Assembly (NCBI GenBank): GCA_032718475.1
Contig: JAUCBJ010005138.1
Span: 1-32,383 of the forward strand
Source of the DNA: Nemertoderma westbladi
Lineage: Eukaryota; Xenacoelomorpha; Nemertodermatida; Nemertodermatidae
DNA: 32,383 nt
Direction: 5' to 3'
Shown here: one piece after another, positions 21,115-27,203 of the stretch
Numbering within the stretch: the first letter of the stretch is position 1
Layout: each line of letters begins with the position of its first letter
The notes under the pieces: generated by a model
The model's database searches: none
Seen by the model: the letters and a program-made list of their open reading frames with translations, nothing else
Told to the model about the DNA's origin: nothing
Position numbers and translations under genes: made by a program

Positions 21115-24100
21115 TATATATTGTATATTACGGAGCCCCTAAAGGGACATTAATATTTATTTTCCTCAGCGGCTGTTTACGGTGACTTCAAGGCTCTCAT
21201 GGACATCATGTGGTCGCTGATTATCCACGGTACTGTCCACTCATTGGACAGACCGGCCCCACAGCGGACACTAAGGATTGGGAGACGGTTGCTACTAAAC
21301 TGGGCGTCCAGACAGACGTCAACAATCCGATTAGATTACAAAAGGAGTTTATCGGAAAAGTAAGGAAACCGCGAGAATGTATATCTTACGTCCCAAATAA
21401 ATAGTGAATCCATCCATTGTATGGGCACTAATAGATGTTACCGGTACTGCCAAATTTATATTACACTTCACGTTTTGTGAACGTTTTATGAGTGCAGGTC
21501 GCAACCCCAACTAGAAATGTACTGTACTTATTATACCAATACGATCATATGACTTGAGGTTTAATTGATATATTTTAGTAAAGGTTCAGTTGGAAAATGC
21601 CTTTAGGAGGAAAAAATTAAATGTTATTCGTTGTTAATTAAATTATTATTCGAAAATTATAATAATAATACGAATAATAATAATAATACGAAAATTATTC
21701 GTTGATAGTTAATTAAAGTGAGATCATCAATCATTTCATTATTATTAATTCATTACTTTAATCAGATAATATCAGGATAAGAGTTATTAATTTCAACCAA
21801 TACCAATAATAATTTCTGTACTGCAGGGAAATAATATTATTTTTCATCATCCTCCATCCGTGAAATAATTATTTATGATTATTTATATATTATATATGTC
21901 TGTAGTTTCGCTGACAACGACGCGCTGTCGGTTCTAATCTCTCAGTTTTGTCCGTTCCGGCCGGTGAACGAGGCGACTCCCGATAAACTCACGATGAATA
22001 CCACCAACGCGTTACTAACAGCTGATCACTCGCTACACATATCCAGGGATATACTCGATCCAGCCGCCGTTATTAAGGGAAACAGTGAAGAATATGCCTT
22101 AGCTTTATATTTAGGTTAGTACTTTATATTATGGTTGCACTTTATATTATGGTTACGTACTTTATATTATGACAGTGATATATTATGTTATGGTTATACT
22201 TTATATTATGGTTGTTCTTTATGAATCAGTTTTTACTTTGTATCCTTCACGTGTTCATCCCATTAACATAATGTTGTTGCTCCAATTTCAAACCTGGAAA
22301 AAGGGTTACTTAATTTTAATAAGTAAAAGTTGACTTAAATATTGTGGAGCGAGCGACGAAGTAAGCTAACTTCAACCGTGTCCATCAGTCTGTTTGTGAC
22401 TTGATGCTAATAACTTATCAATCCTCGATTAAATTAAACCAAACTTGGTACTCATGTAGTCTTTCATGGGTTCATGGGGGATCAGAAGTTCTACAGTCTC
22501 CCACTAGAAGGGCCATGCTTGCTTGCTACTTCCTTCGCGGAAGTCCCACGAACAAATAAACAAATAGTACCGGTAGGTCATATTAAAGTTGCCGCTTGTA
22601 TTTTGTGTAGCGTTATTGAAAAGGAAAACTACTATTCCAACCAATAACGGTTCAGGTGCTTCCAATAATAAACATGACAGTAAACTAGCCAATGGGGACA
22701 GAGTATTATTAGCATCTATGGGGGGAAGGACAACGGCAGAATTGGTGAGTAGACATACTTTCAGTATCAACAAAAAAAATTTCTAAAATTTTTTGCAAAT
22801 ATTTTTCAATTACGAAAATGACTACCTCTCCGTAAATTTAAAAATTGCAGATAGGGGGGACTCTTGGCGTAGGTATTAATAGACGCCTCCAGCAAAAAAT
22901 ATACTTATTGTCGAAAAATGAGTTATTGCTAAAAACCAATAACGCTTAAACTTCAACATTTTTTAAGTTAAATTAACTTCAAGTAGTAGTTAAGAATAAT
23001 TATCACACTTTAATTGATATAATAAATGATTTGTATTACTGTACTACCACATGTTGTACAATATGCATTAAAATCTACATTAATGAGCCATCACTCTGCA
23101 CCAACCCCACCAATCTAACAATAATAATTATTATATCACACAATAAATGATTTGATTTCTAGGGAGTTATACCGGAGCATATTGAGGTCGTGCGTGTAGC
23201 TAGAGATGCAGTTGTCGATGTTAGTAACGACTCTATGGACGACACGACCATAAAGTAAGTACCTTTATAATACATAATAAATTAATATAATATTAAGTCC
23301 CCCCCCCCCATCTTAATTTTTATGAACTGCTGTATGTATAGCCTCATTACTATTTGTCTATAAATCTTTAGGTCAGCCGAGGTCGATAGCGCCTTCCATA
23401 CGGAGAACTCTGAGGCGTTAACAGAACAAATGACGCCGAGCAAACGCCAAAAACTGAGTCTACAGAATACAGCACCGGCTGCAATAATGGTTACCACTGA
23501 GAACCAAGGTAACGTTATTATGAGATGCAACATAGCAGTAAGCAAAATAAAAATGCGATACAAAATAACTTAATCTTGTTAATTAAAGTTATTCTGGAAA
23601 TCTGAGTATTATATTTTAGCAAAAATACTTTATTCAAAACTTAAAATGTTATTTATTGCAGATTTCTTTTCGTCGTAAAATAATGTAGGATGCGGCGATA
23701 ATCGAGGTTTAACATTACATTACTCATCGCAGCAAAGTTATATTTAATCAATAATATTATATTCTTCAGATGATGAATCAACAATTGATGACGATTTTGT
23801 CAACATTGATAATTTATTGTGCGGGATCCCCGATGCTGAAAGTCGCAATAATGTTGAGGAGACAGTTGTAGAAGAGGAAAAAGAGGAAGAAGACCTTGTT
23901 AGACTTGATATTCATCGTAACGATACCACAGACGTTATAGACGATAGTGTAGACGGTGGTAAACCCGAGAATAAATCGGGATTCTTATCCAAAATAATAC
24001 AGAGTTTCGAAAGAAAAAAGGAGCCAAGTGGGGCAGAAACAGGGAAGGTTTCACCTGCAAGGAGACGCCGTGAATTAAACAAAAAAAATAGAGCGAGAGA

Positions 24101-26733
24101 CGGAACTTACGTTGTCAATGCGGAGGGTAAGCCGAGTGCGGGACGTAGGCGGGACCAGACGTACGTGGTGGAGGAGACGGGTGTATCTACGGAGACGGGT
24201 GTATCTACGGAGACGGGTGTATCTACGGAGACGGGTGTATCTACGGAGACGGGTGAACCCAAGGGAGAGGCGGGTCGACCCAATGAAGAGGCGGGTCGAC
24301 CCGGCGAGACAGTGCCTGTCCCTGCGGAGACAGCGGGTCACCAACAGAGAGAACGCAACCCTGAGACTGTTGTTTCGGTCTCTGGTGCGGATAAAACTGG
24401 TGCGGACGGGAAGAAAACTGAGAATAAAGTGGACTCGGATCCGACTAAGTTTATTTACGGCCGGAGGGAAGATTCCGGGATATCGAGCGACCGCGAGGAC
24501 TCCGAGGTAACTCGGGAGTCGTCAGCGGTGCATGATACACCGACGGAGAAGCACCGGGCACCGGCGGTGGGATCCCGACCAACAACGGTGAAACCCACAC
24601 CGCCGGTGATGCGATTCGCGCCTCCAGTCGTGACAGAGACGATCCCGGAAGAACGAACACCTACGCCGCACACGGCGGATCGGAAGCGAGCTAAAGAATT
24701 CCGAGTTGGACCCCGGACTAACCGACGTTCAACCTACACCGTAAAGGAAGTTGCAGACGGGCGGCAAACTGCGTTAGTGTTCGGTACCGCAGGGGTCAAA
24801 CCAAATGAGAAAGTGAAGAAACCTGTTGACAAGGTGGAAGAGGAGATAGTAGAAACGAGGGAGGAAAAGGGTGAAGCAACCTCCAGGTTCGCAACCAAAG
24901 TGATAAGATATGTCCCTCCTGTGTCTGCCTCACAGACCGGCGACCCTCAGGTGTCTGTCCGACGGACGTCTCTCCCCCAGACGTCTACCCCGCTACGGGA
25001 CCAACACAAATCCGAATTAGTAATCAGCGATGGACCAGAACAATCAGGAACTACAGGACAGTCGCATGGAATCAATCAAGTTATGTAAGTGAATGTATTT
25101 GTTTACGAATAAATAAGGATACTGTTTAATGTTTTGGTCCACCGCCTAATCATATAAAATAGGCTACTAATAGAAAAGACTGAACGACTAGTAAATATTG
25201 GAAGTTTAACAAATATGAACAAAGTTCGCAATAATTTGAACAAAATCATCATTGCAGATGCCATGCATAAGAACAAAGTTCGAAAGTGGAGGAAAAAAAA
25301 TTCGCAAATAATTACCATCACAAGGAACTAAATTAACACCGCCATATAAATAATAAATACAACAATTATTTAAAGTATGGGAGTTAGGCCGTTTAGCCGT
25401 TACCGGTACATCAGGTAAATGTCGACATCCAATTACTTTCATTTTCCAGTTTTGCAGTATACTGTACCGTACCTGCAAACCTTAAGGAGATAGCCATCAC
25501 TGGGAAATTTATATATTTAAAGTATATTTGTAAAAAAATGCTAATATTAAAAGATAACTCAAATTTACGAATGAAGCAAGTCCTGACGAAGACAAGTGAA
25601 TGAATAAACGACATCGCCCATGTGAAGAATACCAGGATTTCACTTTTCGGTCGACTTTTTATTGGAATTTTATATATGAAGATTTTTTATTTTTTTTTAA
25701 TTTTTCTTTATTAAGTGTTTTATAGCGCTTATTTCTGTCTTATAACCTGTACATATACTAATTCGTTTATTGTTTTGGTTATATTCAGCCCTTCTGTAAC
25801 CTGTGTTTTTGGTGAAAACCTGGTATTCTTCGGGGGTAACTGCAAAGTGAAATATAGCGGCAGAAAGTCTGGTATTCTTCACATGGGCCAACGACATTAG
25901 ATGTAAGTATGTCAGGGATCATGTGTGTCAATGAAGGGGGTACTGTAGTGGTGGACTGGGCCAGTTTGACAGTAGTAAATACGAACCTTATATCTCCGAT
26001 GTCTGCTTCCCAGTGTGTCAAGAAAGTGCGGAACGCATGCGGATCGCACGCGGAATGCGTAAATTATGCGGATAAGTGTGTAATTAATGTGGGATTGACG
26101 CATTTATTTTGAAGGGCATCATCAGGCAAAAATACCGCACAATTTCCACACTAAAAACACAGTAACTATTTATACTCATTGAGTGAAATGTGCGTGTTGT
26201 ACACATTTGCCCAAAGTGTGTTTAAAACCTGTCATATCCGCACTTATTACACACAACACAATGCATCATGGGAAATATCCCATCATGCATTGCGTGATTA
26301 CTGAGAACACTCCAGCAGACCAGCACTCTGTGGGCAGGTACCGGTACACGTACAAGGTATGTGCTTGATAGGCCTGTGTTGTGTTTGTGAACCGGTCAGC
26401 GGTCACCGGGTAGGTAGGTCATCAGTAGGGATCGACCGAACTTGTAAATCTTTAAAAAAAACGGTATCTAAACAATTACGGAGACTGATTACTGACGAAT
26501 TCGCACGTAAATCATCCGTGACCGGAAGGTCAACTATAAATGGTTGCCCAGTCAAATATTCGCTTCAGAAACTGGGCGTTACCAATCTGCTATTTATTGT
26601 TAATTCTCAGAAATTTGATGGCATTACTATGGAGGAGTTGGTGGATGCCATGAGGAAAACTCATCACTTGATGTGCGATACAAGAAACGGTAAATGGATA
26701 ATTAAACAATATAATAACAATATAGTAAATTAA
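12229..26733 (+). CDS. Tandem CH-domain (CH1-CH2) actin-binding type protein, 885 aa (gene span, 9 exons)
   Basis: Exons 12229-12252, 12515-12737, 21170-21359, 21906-22114, 22611-22744, 23163-23254, 23372-23508, 23770-25084 and 26400-26733 join in phase to 2658 nt. Residues about 9-108 are CH1 (IYLGWANSVLAE, ELKDGRKLCALVDIL, GDFKALMDIMWSLIIH). Residues about 118-220 are CH2 (RRLLLNWASRQT, DNDALSVLISQFCPFRP, DILDPAAVI, ALALYLALL). This resembles the paired actin-binding domain of filamin, spectrin and plectin proteins. Residues about 225-775 are charged and low-complexity, with four TGVSTE repeats at 473-496. The last 110 residues look folded but I do not recognise them. No filamin or spectrin repeats follow, so it is not a classical member. 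Intron 2 is 8.4 kb and holds two minus-strand genes. Likely role: actin binding or cytoskeletal scaffolding (inferred). Confidence 0.83.
12515..12737 (+). CDS. Tandem-CH gene, exon 2 (CH1)
   Basis: The acceptor is TTTTTTTATTCCAG and the donor GAG/GTGAGT. It encodes CH1 helices with WAN, AELKDGRKLCALVDIL and IEFLRSKEIHLDVDPR. It ends with one base of a split Ala codon. Confidence 0.88.
12890..13030 (-). mobile_element. tRNA-derived SINE, or tRNA pseudogene
   Basis: On the minus strand 13027-12958 reads like a tRNA: A box TAGCTGAATGG, B box GTTCGATCC, and a CTTCCAA anticodon-like loop (TCC, Gly type). The anticodon and T stems are mismatched and the acceptor stem does not close, so it is not a working tRNA. 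A tail of unrelated sequence follows towards 12890, as in SINEs. It lies in intron 2 of the tandem-CH gene. Confidence 0.7.
13438..13515 (+). repeat. Poly-G dispersed repeat, partial copy
   Basis: GGGAGA plus 20 G (13447-13466) is followed by CTCTTGACTTTAAATCAACC and CTCCAGGGGAAAATCGG. The last word matches CTCCAAGGGAAATCGA of copy B. The rest of the element is missing; retrotransposon sequence begins shortly after. Confidence 0.55.
13535..14148 (+). pseudogene. Non-LTR retrotransposon reverse transcriptase remnant, copy 2, 5' part
   Basis: Read across frameshifts, it encodes MLEIIRAYGIPKVIVAGIEL, VLSPDGETQFFSILAGVLQG, DTLAQLLFVIVLDYAMR, DTDFADDIALLSNTLTDAQ and VDDFQYLGSWIESS. GVLQGDTLAxxLF and FADDIAL are the RT palm motifs of non-LTR elements; FADD carries the two catalytic Asp. 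Frameshifts near 13605 and 13950 and missing upstream parts show it is dead. It breaks off near 14148, where another repeat is inserted, and resumes near 14705. Confidence 0.85.
14150..14700 (+). repeat. Dispersed repeat with GTCTGT start, copy 2, inserted in the retrotransposon
   Basis: It begins TGTGTCTGTTGTTCTGTCG and includes TATCAAACTTGGTACACATG, AATTTGCGTGTGG and a (TG)n run at about 14540-14560, ending CGCGAAGGCCCCACGAAC. Copy 3 ends TCGCGGAAGTCCCACGAAC, so the right boundary is shared. It separates RVPLTQ from VESVLLYG of the same RT frame, so it inserted after the retrotransposon. Confidence 0.65.
14705..15129 (+). pseudogene. Non-LTR retrotransposon remnant, copy 2, 3' part
   Basis: It resumes with LVESVLLYGGET, then YTRLLRAALNNSWRQHM, NTIRECRLRFSGH and ends KAWKDLISTVRARMT with TAG at 15127-15129. 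Several stops and frameshifts interrupt it. A 12-bp duplication (AAAGCGTAGTCG twice near 14975) adds damage. It is the C-terminal end of the same ORF2 as 13535-14148. Confidence 0.8.
15340..15345 (-). promoter_or_regulatory. Probable poly(A) signal of the EF-hand gene
   Basis: On the minus strand AGAAATAAACATTTTG lies about 165 nt after the EF-hand stop codon. The hexamer position is approximate by a few bases. Confidence 0.5.
15512..15952 (-). CDS. Calmodulin/troponin C-like EF-hand protein, 146 aa
   Basis: A single-exon frame of 146 codons, about calmodulin length (149). It has four EF-hand loops: residues 17-28 (DANNSGTIDVAE), 53-64 (DDSSDKELNFEE), 91-102 (DLNQDGQLDRNE) and 127-138 (DSDGDGNLNYGE). 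Loops 1, 3 and 4 have canonical Asp1, Gly6 and Glu12. Loop 2 has Lys at position 6 instead of Gly, which may weaken binding. The product is therefore a calcium sensor with at least three likely working sites. It is too divergent for calmodulin itself and fits the calmodulin-like/troponin C/caltractin group. A TTTTTATTTTAG acceptor lies about 35 nt before the ATG, so a 5'-UTR intron is possible. The gene lies inside intron 2 of the tandem-CH gene, antisense to it. Confidence 0.92.
   Translation of the reverse strand: MTAATDEEIKEVFETHDANNSGTIDVAELEDCFQCLGLSPTKADVDNYMHLYDDSSDKELNFEEFTTLVRDQGATMTVSPEELLESFKKFDLNQDGQLDRNELRKALTEMGDCFTDEEMDEFFKDFDSDGDGNLNYGEFAVLISQI
15953..17184. other. 1.2 kb between EF-hand and RSK-like genes, no feature
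   Basis: AT-rich sequence with no ORF over 65 codons and no recognisable repeat. It must hold the EF-hand promoter and the 3' end of the RSK-like gene; an ATTAAA-like hexamer on the minus strand near 17062 could end the latter. Confidence 0.45.
17185..19479 (-). CDS. RSK-like (p90 ribosomal S6 kinase) double-kinase protein, 764 aa, intronless, probable pseudokinase
   Basis: One uninterrupted frame with the RSK layout: AGC-type kinase (about 61-360), hydrophobic motif FRGFSF (407-412), then CaMK-type kinase (about 443-702). ICxFGFAKQLRAENGLLMT in the second domain is near-diagnostic for RSK. RSKs act downstream of ERK and PDK1. Changes hit both active sites. N-domain: Lys93, Asp186 and Asp204 remain, but the catalytic-loop Asn is Lys191, DFG is DFL (204-206) and the PDK1-site Ser aligns with Lys227. 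C-domain: Lys471 and Asp560 remain, but DFG is NFG (582-584), the HRDLKPSN Lys is His562, and APE is ASE. The AGC tail lost its turn-motif segment and gained an acidic insert (about 318-348). The C-terminal ERK docking LAQRR-type motif is absent. Typical animal RSK genes have many introns, so this looks like a retrocopy kept open. It lies in intron 2 of the tandem-CH gene. Confidence 0.95.
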   Translation of the reverse strand: MPIAHHVYELQQNLCQKQRSSKAVDTSDRRFSLSHKDKGEIVEVTDELLKKNKENVDESHYDLIRNLGEGSFSKIILVRRLTGDDEGKLYAMKVVKKAVIKIVDIIRINSEKNILANIHHPFIVGLHYGFQTLGDLFLVMDYQQGGPLHTQLSQAVMFTEEDAKFYMAEVVLALEHLHSLGVFYRDLKPDKILLDSDGHVKLADFLLCGKAVCNFYDFGDEEFNLSKFSGLVEYTAPEVFTRSFYSHMADWWSFGVVFYEIIVGFYPFRGTDRNETVQNIKEMKLPMPRCLSPEANSFFRCILNKTPRNRLGYDFNDFSEDLVDSGDDYDAVDEPEAEDKAVSEREGSGGVARVRDHKFFNNICWERLYAKDIKPPYKPTPQDSQPMKQKTNIPRGADAGPSVNNLFRGFSFGVKTTFNYPVEEDSIPREHTRFPAIFVKQFRIKGELGRGSESVYYKCIDKYTGSSYAVKVMAKTMKVASEEVNILQRVGHDHPNIVTLFELFDHGEQVLLVMEIMEGGDLLNYITHEKHHSEKKVAGITHVLIGALEYLHDHGITHRDIHLSNIMFKDKSRAPASLRICNFGFAKQLRAENGLLMTTSYTAKHAASEMRDDHGFEKAWDIWSVGILLCVLVSGRTPFPISEEDDLRSIFARIISGDYNIEVQRNHWEHATDHFVDLISRMLHVNHKERHTATEVLNHPWLKIRHLLPTGPLRRNPQSHNLHLSVNRMMASFRNRKDRKSIVSVQTETSIDGPSASKCKTTKK
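19480..19520 (-). promoter_or_regulatory. Possible TATA box just before the RSK-like ATG
   Basis: On the minus strand TTTATATACCCTGGATTAAG directly precedes the ATG. If used as a TATA box it would put transcription start at or after this ATG, so the resemblance may be chance in AT-rich sequence. Confidence 0.2.
19660..19911 (+). pseudogene. Possible retrotransposon C-terminal remnant
   Basis: The translation contains TQDVCPYYGSALQDGQHVLT followed by NC, which resembles the CPxCG...HxLxxC zinc-knuckle found at the C-terminus of many non-LTR ORF2 proteins, with the second Cys replaced by Tyr. Nothing else of the element is seen nearby. Weak call. Confidence 0.25.
19912..20929. other. 1 kb of intron 2, no feature
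   Basis: AT-rich intronic sequence of the tandem-CH gene. I see no ORF, RNA gene or clear repeat. Confidence 0.5.
20930..21120 (-). repeat. Poly-G dispersed repeat, copy C (poly-C on + strand)
   Basis: On the minus strand it reads TATATAGGAG plus 29 G (21083-21111 as C), then AAATCTCTCTCCAGGGGAAA, GATTACTCTCAAAAATAAAA, CTGTAACCTCTTCTATTG, TTTATTGTTTTGGTTAAAAT and GCCACTGTAACC. It matches copy B word for word over most of its length. It ends only about 50 bp before the exon 3 acceptor at 21170. Confidence 0.75.
21170..21359 (+). CDS. Tandem-CH gene, exon 3 (end of CH1, start of CH2)
   Basis: The acceptor is TATTTTCCTCAG and the donor GTAAGG. It encodes AAVYGDFKALMDIMWSLIIH, the last CH1 helix, then the linker and RRLLLNWASRQT of CH2, ending with a split Asn. 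Another frame runs further but lacks CH similarity. Confidence 0.88.
21640..21720. repeat. AT-rich (AAT)n simple repeat with inverted copies
   Basis: AATAATAATACGAATAATAA and the flanking ATTATTCGAAAATTAT / CGAAAATTATTCG form short palindromes in intron 3. Likely low-complexity sequence without function. Confidence 0.6.
21906..22114 (+). CDS. Tandem-CH gene, exon 4 (CH2)
   Basis: The acceptor is ATATATGTCTGTAG and the donor G/GTTAGT. It encodes FADNDALSVLISQFCPFRPV, then NALLTADHSLHISRDILDP and EEYALALYL, the CH2 core. The VNEATPDKLTMNTTNALLTA / DIL(D)P pattern parallels filamin CH2. Confidence 0.9.
22115..22225 (+). repeat. Short tandem repeat of ACTTTATATTATGGTT
   Basis: Five imperfect copies of a CTTTATATTATGGTT-like unit lie directly after the exon 4 donor, with spacings of about 20-40 bp. 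The end of exon 4 (AGCTTTATATTTAGGTTAGT) resembles the unit, so the array may have grown from the splice junction. Confidence 0.6.
22340..22556 (+). repeat. Dispersed repeat with GTCTGT start, copy 3
   Basis: GAGCGAGCGACGAAGTAAGC is followed by ATCAGTCTGTTTGTGAC, GCTAATAACTTATCAATC, AAACCAAACTTGGTACTCAT and TCTCCCACTAGAAGGG, and ends GGAAGTCCCACGAAC. Same order of words as copies at 6899 and 14150. It is in intron 4 of the tandem-CH gene. Confidence 0.7.
22611..22744 (+). CDS. Tandem-CH gene, exon 5
   Basis: The acceptor is TATTTTGTGTAG and the donor TTG/GTGAGT. It completes ALYLALLKRK at the end of CH2 and begins the hydrophilic tail (NNGSGASNNKHDSKLANG, DRVLLASMGGRTTAEL). Confidence 0.85.
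23163..23254 (+). CDS. Tandem-CH gene, exon 6
   Basis: The acceptor is TTGATTTCTAG and the donor GTAAGT. It encodes GVIPEHIEVVRVARDAVVDV and SNDSMDDTTI plus a split Lys, in phase with both neighbours. Confidence 0.82.
23372..23508 (+). CDS. Tandem-CH gene, exon 7
   Basis: The acceptor is TAAATCTTTAG and the donor AAG/GTAACG. It encodes SAEVDSAFHTENSEALTEQM, a basic SKRQK and AAIMVTTENQ, in phase. Confidence 0.8.
23770..25084 (+). CDS. Tandem-CH gene, exon 8 (long low-complexity middle)
   Basis: The acceptor is ATATTCTTCAG. It encodes residues 337-775: an acidic start (DDESTIDDDFVNID), a Glu-rich stretch, four TGVSTE repeats, two EAGRP units, and a Pro/Thr/Arg-rich region. It is less AT-rich than its surroundings, as expected for coding sequence. 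It ends GTT AT/GTAAGT. Unspliced, the frame would stop at once with ATG TAA, so retention of the intron would give a protein ending at about residue 775. Confidence 0.88.
24177..24248 (+). repeat. Coding tandem repeat, four 18-bp units (TGVSTE)
   Basis: ACGGGTGTATCTACGGAG is repeated four times without change and in frame, encoding TGVSTE four times at residues about 473-496. Identical codons point to recent expansion. The unit is likely length-variable between individuals. Confidence 0.95.
25615..25889. mobile_element. 275-bp MITE with 8-bp target duplication (hAT-like)
   Basis: The left end reads GCCCATGTGAAGAATACCAG from 25616, and the complement of the right end reads GCCCATGTGAAGAATACCAG too. 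AACGACAT flanks both sides directly (25607-25614 and 25890-25897). Eight-bp duplications are typical of hAT elements. The interior has no real ORF; it contains a word (CGTTTATTGTTTTGGTTA, then CTGTAACC) also seen in the poly-G repeat family. It is in intron 8 of the tandem-CH gene. Confidence 0.85.
26015..26300. repeat. TGCG/CGCA-rich tract and near-palindrome, copy 1
   Basis: Six TGCG or CGCA words fall within about 55 bp from 26025, followed by scattered ones. CACACTAAAAACACA near 26148 resembles CGCACTAAAAACGCA of the second tract near 28797 with CG changed to CA. It ends in a 32-bp near-palindrome at 26259-26290 (AATGCATCATGGGA, AATA, TCCCATCATGCATT; one mismatch). It lies in intron 8 of the tandem-CH gene. 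Confidence 0.6.
26400..26733 (+). CDS. Tandem-CH gene, exon 9 (C-terminal domain, stop)
   Basis: It encodes GHRVGRSSVGIDRTCKSLKK, then VSKQLRRLITDEFARKSSV, LQKLGVTNLLFIVN, GITMEELVDAMRKTHHLMC and NGKWIIKQYN, ending TAA. The alternation of hydrophobic residues suggests a small folded domain, but I do not recognise it. The acceptor CAG at 26397-26399 keeps phase; a second acceptor giving a start at 26418 also keeps phase and would drop six residues. AATAAATAAATAATA follows the stop immediately, which supports a terminal exon. The open frame, phase and signal together favour a real exon. Confidence 0.7.
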
Positions 26734-26736
26734 TTA

Positions 26737-26750
26737 ATAAATAAATAATA
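26737..26750 (+). promoter_or_regulatory. Poly(A) signal of the tandem-CH gene
   Basis: Overlapping AATAAA hexamers lie within 20 nt after the TAA stop, followed by a T-rich stretch. This would give a very short 3' UTR. Confidence 0.55.
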
Positions 26751-27203
26751 TTTTTTTATATTTCAAATTACGTAATTTTTTAAGAAATTTATCTTTATAA
26801 AATTTTATTTATTAACATATCCAAACCAATAAGTGTTATAAAGAGGATATAATGCAGAGGTAGAAGAGGTGGAACTACTTGCGCCAGCGGTGGTGTATTT
26901 AAGAATGAAATTGGGTCGAAATAACTTTGGTTTGTGGTAGGAGCAGAGGAAGGCCCCGTATGTATAACATTTTTCGATGTACCAGTATATATTTTACACT
27001 ATTATATGTTACTAACATATTATATATAATATACTGTATTTATAGGTGACCGTCTTCAAACTTAATAAGTCTTCGTGAGCTTTAATATCGTATTAATTAA
27101 GTCAGTAATTTATTTACCATGGTATATATAATATATACGCCTATATAATATTAATAAACTGCTTATAATATCTTTATAGGAAAACGAGGTGAGAATGAGG
27201 ATT
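26751..27203. other. Intergenic, no feature
   Basis: AT-rich sequence with TATA-type simple stretches near 27000-27030 and 27120-27150. No gene is seen. Confidence 0.5.

Noticed and set aside
20956-21153. Polyproline frame
   Set aside because: Same repeat family as above, reversed; no independent coding evidence.
24075-24344. Antisense Arg/Leu repeat frame in exon 8
   Set aside because: It arises from the 18-bp coding repeat read on the other strand.
25103-25614. Several overlapping minus-strand frames in intron 8
   Set aside because: They are short, mutually overlapping and AT-rich, without domains.
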